Shown here: one piece after another, positions 58,739 to 64,000 of the stretch
Layout: each line of letters opens with the position of its first letter
Numbering within the stretch: the first letter of the stretch is position 1
Assembly: GCF_025210605.1 (NCBI RefSeq)
Contig: NZ_JAOARI010000013.1
Coordinates: 124,001 to 188,000 of the forward strand
Length of the DNA: 64,000 bases
Direction: 5' to 3'
Source of the DNA: Halodesulfovibrio sp.
Lineage (GTDB): Bacteria > Desulfobacterota > Desulfovibrionia > Desulfovibrionales > Desulfovibrionaceae
Made by a program: the position numbers and the translations under genes
The notes under the pieces: generated by a model
What the model was told of the DNA's origin: nothing
The model's input: the letters and a program-made list of their open reading frames with translations, nothing else
The model's database searches: none

Positions 58739-58783
58739 TTCCGGTAATTACAATATGGTTACTATATATTGTAATTACCGGAA
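58739..58783. repeat. perfect 18-bp inverted repeat
   Basis: Left arm 58739-58756 (TTCCGGTAATTACAATAT) and right arm 58766-58783 (ATATTGTAATTACCGGAA) match perfectly with a 9-base loop. It lies five bases from the stop of the dipeptidase gene and 78 from the FatA-like start. The minus-strand outflow is not U-rich, so it is an atypical terminator, an operator or an element of unknown kind. Confidence 0.85.
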
Positions 58784-58787
58784 CAAG

Positions 58788-59546
58788 TTAGATATCTTTC
58801 AAATGATTATACGGGTCGAGAGAAAAGGATATAGGGGCGTAGATGGCATGATCTGCGCGTGTATCCAGTGCCCAGCGTTGTGTTCCGTATTCGTAATGCC
58901 ACCATTCGCAGTGGAAGTTCACAAACCCTGCCTGTGTCATAACAAAGTACAGAAGTCTGCGGTTGTAGAGAGCTTCCTCTTCTTTTGCGGTGAGCTTTTC
59001 GTTTTGTTCGAGTTTTTTCTCGAAATAATCAGTGCTGGATATTTCATTCGGGAAATCAAACGGAGCACCAAAGAAAAGTTTTTTACCAGCCTTATCGGCG
59101 ATGGTGATGTCTATGGCACCACCAGTGGAGTGTGGAGCAGGCATGGTAATGTCTGTCATAGGCTTGGCAACATATTGCTGTGCTTTGCGACTAATTTCTT
59201 CTTCTGTCTCATCTGGATGCATTGTGCTGAATGCGTTGGTGCATTCGGTAAACAGAAAAGATTGAACTTGTGTCGAGCGCCAGCCATCCAGCACTACAAG
59301 ACGCAAGTGTGACGGCAGCAGGGAAGAGGCATGCAATAGACGCTCAAGAACACCTTCTCGTGCGTAACATTCCGGCAAAGCCCCTGCAATCTGTCGCTCA
59401 AAATATATAGAGCGGCTCAGCATATGTTCCGGTGCCAAAGACAGTGGAACGAGTTCTTCATGTGAGTCCGTGCAAGGAACAGCATAAACAGACTCCCATG
59501 ATGCTTCTGAGAGTCCATGAATAGGCGGTACTATTTTATCAGGCAT
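58788..59546 (-). CDS. VanX/DdpX-type D-alanyl-D-alanine dipeptidase (M15 family)
   Basis: The 252-residue protein has the M15D zinc peptidase signatures: LVVLDGWRS, MPAPHSTGGAIDITIAD (SxHxxGxAxD type) and EWWHYEYG (ExxH). VanX cleaves D-Ala-D-Ala dipeptides in peptidoglycan recycling or glycopeptide resistance; no vanH/vanA genes lie nearby, so recycling is the more likely role. The ATG at 59546 has GGAT before it. An upstream extension of 13 codons was rejected. Confidence 0.88.
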   Translation of the reverse strand: MPDKIVPPIHGLSEASWESVYAVPCTDSHEELVPLSLAPEHMLSRSIYFERQIAGALPECYAREGVLERLLHASSLLPSHLRLVVLDGWRSTQVQSFLFTECTNAFSTMHPDETEEEISRKAQQYVAKPMTDITMPAPHSTGGAIDITIADKAGKKLFFGAPFDFPNEISSTDYFEKKLEQNEKLTAKEEEALYNRRLLYFVMTQAGFVNFHCEWWHYEYGTQRWALDTRADHAIYAPISFSLDPYNHLKDI

Positions 59547-59747
59547 AATTAGATCCAATAATATGTGTAGGTAAATGTGCCGCATACTCTGGCTGGTATT
59601 TTGTGCAGAGGACTATGTGTGGCACAACAATAAGCAGTCTTTGGCAAATAAACCTAACTATCGGAAAAGGCTAGAATTTGTTTGTATGAATATCAAAGGA
59701 TTTTTGAGGTAGCTCGCTGGGGTGACGATACGAGATGGTTGGTGACA

Positions 59748-60968
59748 TCAGCGATTGCGCAATACGTCCAGCACATCCACATTTGAAGCAACCCATGCAG
59801 GGTAGGCTCCCGCAAAGATGCCAAGCAGGCAGGAGCCAAGGCTGACTACTGCTATGAGAAGCGGATCATATATGAACGGATACCCCGCGGTGTAGTAGAT
59901 TATTGTTATAAGAACGATGGCGATAAGTGCACCTAACGTTCCACCTATGCCTGAGAGTAGACTCGATTCTAATAAAAATTGGGACATGATTGCGCTGCGG
60001 CGGGCACCAATGGCGCGCCGGACGCCGATTTCTAACTTACGGGTTTGCACGAGCAAAATCATGATAGATAAAATTCCCATTGCGCCGACTGAAAAAGATA
60101 TAGACGAACTCATGATTCCGAGAATCCATACCAGCTCTAATGCTTGCGTTTTTAGCTTGGAAACATCCTTTGCAGCCAGCACTAGAAAGTCATCTTTTTC
60201 TGTTGGCTGTATTTTATGTTGTCGTCGCATAATGTCGATGGATGATTGTTTTGCTTCTTCTTCTGCCTTGTCCGTGTATAGCGTCATAAAGACACCGGAT
60301 ACCCAATCCTGATTCGACATTCTTCGCATATACGTTGTAATGGGAACAAACACTTGCTCGTCTTGGTCTGTACCAGCGAGGTCACGTCCTCTTTTTGGCA
60401 TCACACCTATGACCTGTAAGTTTGTGAGTCCGTAGCGTATGATTTTTCCGAGAGCCTGCGTATGGTTTGCAAATAGCTGATTGGCGATGGTGTATCCCAG
60501 CACACAGACTTTTGCTCGTTGTTCGACTTCTTGCTGTGTAAAAAAACGTCCGTATGCAACTGTAGCTGCACGGACAGAAGGAAAATTAGCATTTGCTGCA
60601 ATAAGTTGTGATGAAACAAGGTTGCGGCGGTAGCTGATTTTTAAATTTTTGGTAACAAAGGGGGTTCCTTCTTTTACAAAGGGGTTGTTTTTTAGCAGAG
60701 CATCAGCATCATCCTGCTTGAAGGTGGTAATTACTCCCCCATACCGTATTGAACCGCTCCGCCTGAACGTAGGTTGACCTGCAAGAGCCACTAACAGGTT
60801 GGGACCTAATTTTTCTGTTTCCAGCCGTGCCTGTTCTTTTAGTGCTTCTGAAACATGGATGACTCCTGTGAGCGCTAATGTGCCAAGAAATACACCAAGC
60901 ATGGCAAGTGCAGAGCGTAATTTGTGGGCAGCCAGTGAACGCAGGGCAATGCGTAAATAACTTAACAT
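59748..60968 (-). CDS. MacB-type ABC transporter permease (second of pair)
   Basis: The 406-residue permease has an N-terminal membrane helix (LAMLGVFLGTLALTGVIHVSEA), a large periplasmic MacB-PCD domain (FxQQEVEQRAKVCVLGYTIANQLF), and three C-terminal helices of the FtsX domain with RKLEIGVRRAIGARRSAIMSQFLLESSLLS, a typical FtsX signature. It is paralogous to the gene before it, whose stop overlaps its ATG as TAATG. No ATPase gene is visible between these genes and the neighbours. Substrate unknown. Confidence 0.91.
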   Translation of the reverse strand: MLSYLRIALRSLAAHKLRSALAMLGVFLGTLALTGVIHVSEALKEQARLETEKLGPNLLVALAGQPTFRRSGSIRYGGVITTFKQDDADALLKNNPFVKEGTPFVTKNLKISYRRNLVSSQLIAANANFPSVRAATVAYGRFFTQQEVEQRAKVCVLGYTIANQLFANHTQALGKIIRYGLTNLQVIGVMPKRGRDLAGTDQDEQVFVPITTYMRRMSNQDWVSGVFMTLYTDKAEEEAKQSSIDIMRRQHKIQPTEKDDFLVLAAKDVSKLKTQALELVWILGIMSSSISFSVGAMGILSIMILLVQTRKLEIGVRRAIGARRSAIMSQFLLESSLLSGIGGTLGALIAIVLITIIYYTAGYPFIYDPLLIAVVSLGSCLLGIFAGAYPAWVASNVDVLDVLRNR

Positions 60969-62224
60969 TACCCGTCTCCGCGTAGCGCACGTATCGGGTC
61001 AAGGTCTGCTGCCTGTCGTGCCGGACTTAACCCAAAAATTAATCCCACGGTCATAGCCGCCCCAAGAGCAGATACAAACATTTTTAGGGAAAGCCGTATT
61101 TCAATAAGATTAAAAATGAAAAGTGCCTGTGCTAGCGCAAGCCCCAGTGCGATTCCAAGTAACCCTCCTAAAATTGTTAAAAGAATAGCTTCGAGCAAAA
61201 ATTGTCTGATTATTGCGCCTTTGCTTGCCCCAATGGCGCGTTTGAGTCCTATCTCTAGTGTTCGTTCAGATACCGAAAGATAGAATAAATTTGCCAGAAC
61301 AAAACCGCCGACGAGCATTGCCGTAACTGCTGTAACGCCAAGAAATATAGTCAGTCCGCCTTTGATAATAGATAAAAATTGCTGGACTTCTTCTGCGGTG
61401 AGAATGGTGAAGTCATCAGGATCACTAGGGGCAAGATTGTGAAGTTTTCGCAAGTAGCTCGTAAGGTTTTCTACGTTAGCGCGCATGTTTTCAGCATCAA
61501 TATATTTGATTCGAAGTCCTCTGAAGTATTGTCTGTTCACACCGAATCGTTGCGCCATAGTTGTAAGCGGGATGATGATGCGGTCATCAAGACTGGAACC
61601 ACCGCCACCTGAATATCCTCTGTAGGAAAGCTCTCCAATTACTGTAAATGGAATTGATCCCACAAAAATAGTTTTGCTGATGGGGCTTTCGCCTTTGGTA
61701 AACAAGGCCTTAGCGACGGTTTCGCCGATAAGGCATACTTTTAATGCCCGTGTTACGTCTTGCTCCGTAAAATCCCGTCCGGAAATAAGCGGCCAGTTCC
61801 ATGCTTCACTGTAATTGGCTGATGAGCCGATTATTCGCGCAACGTTCCAATTTTTATTTTTATATCGAAGCGTCTTACCTGCTACAGAACGAAGCGGGAT
61901 GACAAGGTATGTTCCGGGTAATGATTGCCTGATGTTTTTCAGGTCACTCCATGAGAGTGTGAGTGTACGTTGCCCTACAGGACGGTTGAAAATATCGCCG
62001 CCAAGAACGAGAACGGCATCCGGTCCAAAGGATTCAGTTAATTCTTCTGCTTTTTGATTGGCTCCGTCGTGTGCGGCAATGATGACAGTAAGGGAAGCAA
62101 TTCCAAGCGAGACAGACACTATGACAAAGAGCGAACGAATTTTGTACGCCCAGAGTGCTTGCAGCGCTAAGAGTCCTGTTCTGCCAAAGTGGGCTAAATG
62201 TGATCTAACATCTTCGAGTTTCAT
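60968..62224 (-). CDS. MacB-type ABC transporter permease (first of pair)
   Basis: The 418 residues have the same architecture as the next gene: N-terminal helix (SLFVIVSVSLGIASLTVIIAAHDGA), periplasmic MacB-PCD domain (GRDFTEQDVTRALKVCLIGETVAKALF), and FtsX C-terminus (TLEIGLKRAIGASKGAIIRQFLLEAILL). The two permeases form a unit, possibly a heterodimer. An ATPase and a membrane-fusion partner would be expected but are not found within 1 kb on either side inside the window. Downstream is ddpX. Confidence 0.91.
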   Translation of the reverse strand: MKLEDVRSHLAHFGRTGLLALQALWAYKIRSLFVIVSVSLGIASLTVIIAAHDGANQKAEELTESFGPDAVLVLGGDIFNRPVGQRTLTLSWSDLKNIRQSLPGTYLVIPLRSVAGKTLRYKNKNWNVARIIGSSANYSEAWNWPLISGRDFTEQDVTRALKVCLIGETVAKALFTKGESPISKTIFVGSIPFTVIGELSYRGYSGGGGSSLDDRIIIPLTTMAQRFGVNRQYFRGLRIKYIDAENMRANVENLTSYLRKLHNLAPSDPDDFTILTAEEVQQFLSIIKGGLTIFLGVTAVTAMLVGGFVLANLFYLSVSERTLEIGLKRAIGASKGAIIRQFLLEAILLTILGGLLGIALGLALAQALFIFNLIEIRLSLKMFVSALGAAMTVGLIFGLSPARQAADLDPIRALRGDG

Positions 62225-62614
62225 TCATTTTATTGTAGCGCAGATGAATGTACGAACAAGAGCGATTACGTATAAATTTAACAGTGCGTTAGAGGTATCA
62301 ATCTAAAATAATGCCGCTACTGACCTGAATATAAAAAAGCGTCCGGTTTTCTTTGCTGATTAAGAAACCGGACGCAGGGAGGTGTCAAAAGAGGGTACAA
62401 TGTTTAGATGATAAGCACTGCCCATCATATCCGCAGGAGAGCAAAGCTGGGATGTTTTTCAACCAATACAGAAACAAAATGCAGGAATGTTTCTGTAGTA
62501 TTGTTTGTGTTGAGTGAGGCTGGCTCAACTGCACACCATACGGCTCTTTTGACCAGACAGGTTATATTGAAGAATACGTTGTGTTTCACCTTTATGCACA
62601 TGTTGTCGCATAGA
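62225..62614. other. spacer between the symporter and ABC permease genes
   Basis: A 390-base gene-free stretch. It contains a terminator at 62339-62376 and must hold the promoter of the permease pair on the minus strand. A 77-codon minus-strand frame at 62425-62658 overlaps the symporter end and is judged spurious. Confidence 0.6.
62339..62376 (-). terminator. terminator downstream of the symporter
   Basis: GCGTCCGGTTT and AAACCGGACGC form a perfect 11-bp stem with a 15-base loop. In the minus direction six U residues follow (A-run at 62333-62338). It lies about 240 bases after the symporter stop. Confidence 0.88.
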
Positions 62615-64000
62615 TTACGAACAGTTCTGCCAGCAAAGCTGAATATGGTCCTTAGCAAGACTTCGGGAGAAAAGGCTTACTCCGACAGCCAGTGCGATGG
62701 ATATCGGCAGAGCAACAACATTTGGGTCAACCCACTGAAGGAGAAACATAGTGCTACCCGGTGCTGCATCAGCAACAAGAGTTACCTTGCCAAAAAGAGT
62801 CTGGCAAAGCCCGATGGCAGCAGCTTCTTTTTTGTGGATAAACAGCATCCACAACATAGAGATAGTAAAACCACCGACGATGGACATTTTTGCACCTGTT
62901 TTTGTGATGCCTTTCCAGTAAAGACCAAGAACGTATGCTGGTAAAAATGTTGCGCCGCTTAATCCAAAGAAGAACGCGGTTGCGCGTGCAACAATGGAAG
63001 GAGGAAGCAGCCACGCCCACACAAGAGTAGCAATAATGGTAGCAACAATACCGAGCTGGTTGATGGATGGGACACTCAGTGTGTTTCTACTACGCATAAT
63101 TGTTCGGGAGACATCATGCGCAAGAGAGGTTCCGCCAATGTGGAACTGGCTGGAAAGTGTGGACATGGCTGCGGCAAACATAGCAAGCAGAAACATGGCA
63201 GAGAACCATGGCGGCATAACTTTTTCGATAAAGACGGGAACAATTTTATCAAGGTTGCCGCCAGCCATCTGAATGCTTATTTTGCCAAACTGGTTAAAGA
63301 AAATTGCGTTTGAAAGTGCACCTACTACGTAGATGACCCCAATGGTCAGCAGGATAAAAACGGAACCGTAGAGCACAGCACGGTTTAATTCTTTGTCGCT
63401 GGAAACAGTCATAAAGCGTACAGCAAGCTGTGGCTGCGCAAGTACACCTATGCCAACACCGTAGACAATGGTTGTGTAGATAACGAGCCAGAGTGGTGAG
63501 CCTGTCTCAGTTCCTTGAGTCCAGCCGAGGATTCCGCCTTTTTGCAGTGAGTCGGGAACCAAGTGCGCCATGGAAGTAAGAGTTTCATGAGCGGGAATAA
63601 CACCACCGAGCAGGTAGTAGGTGTAGCCAAGCAAAAAGACCATCATGCCGACCATGATTGTTCCTTGAAAAGCATCCGTGTACATAACAGCTTTCATGCC
63701 GCCGGTAATAACGTACAGGGATAAGATTGCAGTAATGCCGATAAGCATCCATTCGTATGGTAATCCGAGGGATACTTCTGTCATACGACAAATACCTGTC
63801 AGGACAGCTGCTGCGTAAACGGGAATAAAGAAAAAGATAATTCCGCCGGAAAATCCTTGGATAAATTTTGAATTGTAGCGTTTGCCAAGTAGTTCTGGGA
63901 AGGTATGACAGTTAAGCACCAATCCCATGCGACGGGTTCGTTTACCTAGAAAAACCATGGCGAGGAAAATGCCGACAAAAATATTTAAGAATGCCAACCA
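62615..64000 (-). CDS. sodium:solute symporter family protein (N-terminus cut by window edge)
   Basis: About 460 residues are present and the frame stays open to the right edge. The solute:sodium symporter (SSS) signature is visible: FPELLGKRYNSKFIQGFSGGI, LSLYVITGGMKAVMYTDAFQG, and LLAMFAAAMSTLSSQFHIGGTSL, then ten or so hydrophobic segments. Substrate (for example acetate, proline or pantothenate) is not readable. The in-frame TTG at 63997 is internal, not the start; perhaps 40-50 N-terminal residues are missing. The end SRSLAKDHIQLCWQN is the true C-terminus. Confidence 0.9.
   Translation of the reverse strand, partial: WLAFLNIFVGIFLAMVFLGKRTRRMGLVLNCHTFPELLGKRYNSKFIQGFSGGIIFFFIPVYAAAVLTGICRMTEVSLGLPYEWMLIGITAILSLYVITGGMKAVMYTDAFQGTIMVGMMVFLLGYTYYLLGGVIPAHETLTSMAHLVPDSLQKGGILGWTQGTETGSPLWLVIYTTIVYGVGIGVLAQPQLAVRFMTVSSDKELNRAVLYGSVFILLTIGVIYVVGALSNAIFFNQFGKISIQMAGGNLDKIVPVFIEKVMPPWFSAMFLLAMFAAAMSTLSSQFHIGGTSLAHDVSRTIMRSRNTLSVPSINQLGIVATIIATLVWAWLLPPSIVARATAFFFGLSGATFLPAYVLGLYWKGITKTGAKMSIVGGFTISMLWMLFIHKKEAAAIGLCQTLFGKVTLVADAAPGSTMFLLQWVDPNVVALPISIALAVGVSLFSRSLAKDHIQLCWQNCS

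Noticed and set aside
62425..62658. 77-codon minus-strand frame overlapping the symporter end
   Set aside because: It overlaps the natural C-terminus of the symporter in another frame and has no recognisable domain.
1..64000. Search for tRNA, rRNA, CRISPR arrays, IS elements or integrases
   Set aside because: I read the gaps and found no cloverleaf, no regularly spaced repeats and no transposase or integrase gene.

Overview
The window is a chromosomal segment of a dissimilatory sulfate-reducing bacterium of the Desulfovibrio group. The direct evidence is a complete aprBA-qmoABCD block (sulfate reduction) and the siroheme-dependent heme pathway genes ahbA, ahbC, ahbD and hemB. The moderate AT richness and the gene order (ffh-rpsP-khpA-rimM-trmD-rplS, then apr-qmo, ahb, and uppS-cdsA-dxr-rseP-tsaB next to pyrH/frr and tsf/rpsB) recall Desulfovibrio vulgaris. 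A Halodesulfovibrio-like marine genus is a guess based on base composition. I saw no rRNA, tRNA, CRISPR array, prophage or insertion sequence.

Layout. 1-9736 (minus strand): a translation, RNA and secretion block (ffh, rpsP, khpA, rimM, trmD fused to a second methyltransferase, rplS) ends at a terminator. It is followed by rnhB, yraN, rsmI, a mannose-type PTS EIID, HPr, enzyme I and smpB. 10168-14547 (minus): a DUF6765-like protein, a PLP aminotransferase, a small protein, and an unusual fusion of a chorismate-mutase-like helical domain with an EPSP-synthase-like domain that has lost most substrate-binding residues. 14548-23535 (plus): a 750-base leader with a Rex/HcpR-type palindrome and two strong hairpins, then aprB, aprA, a terminator plus a second hairpin, and qmoA, qmoB, qmoC and qmoD. 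23804-29898 (minus): a PAS-GGDEF protein, then ahbA, ahbD, hemB and ahbC.

30346-34858 (plus): an uncharacterised envelope cluster of three Yip1-like membrane proteins, two of them with N-terminal zinc ribbons, a small helical protein and a lipoprotein. 35159-47719 (minus): fliS, a candidate small RNA unit on the opposite strand, tsaB-rseP-dxr-PLP decarboxylase-cdsA-uppS, frr-pyrH, a sugar pair (GT2 glycosyltransferase and a WecE-type aminotransferase), and tsf-rpsB. 47946-54917: a FAH-family hydrolase, two small plus-strand genes, RNase J with plsC, and an EF-G-like GTPase lacking the catalytic histidine. 55196-56423 (plus): a membrane-anchored protein and a glutaredoxin-like/FTR-like redox pair. 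56622-64000 (minus): an amidohydrolase, two thioesterases, a VanX-type dipeptidase, two MacB-type permeases without a visible ATPase, and a sodium/solute symporter cut by the window edge.

How they work together. AprBA reduces APS and QmoABC passes it electrons from the menaquinone pool. The Ahb proteins make heme from siroheme, the cofactor that sulfate reducers also need for sulfite reductase. The lipid and isoprenoid genes (uppS, cdsA, dxr, plsC) and the translation genes are housekeeping. The parts least explained by known biology are the degenerate EPSPS fusion, the zinc-ribbon/Yip1 cluster, the small RNA candidate at 36085-36219, the glutaredoxin/FTR-variant pair, and the 18-bp perfect inverted repeat at 58739-58783.
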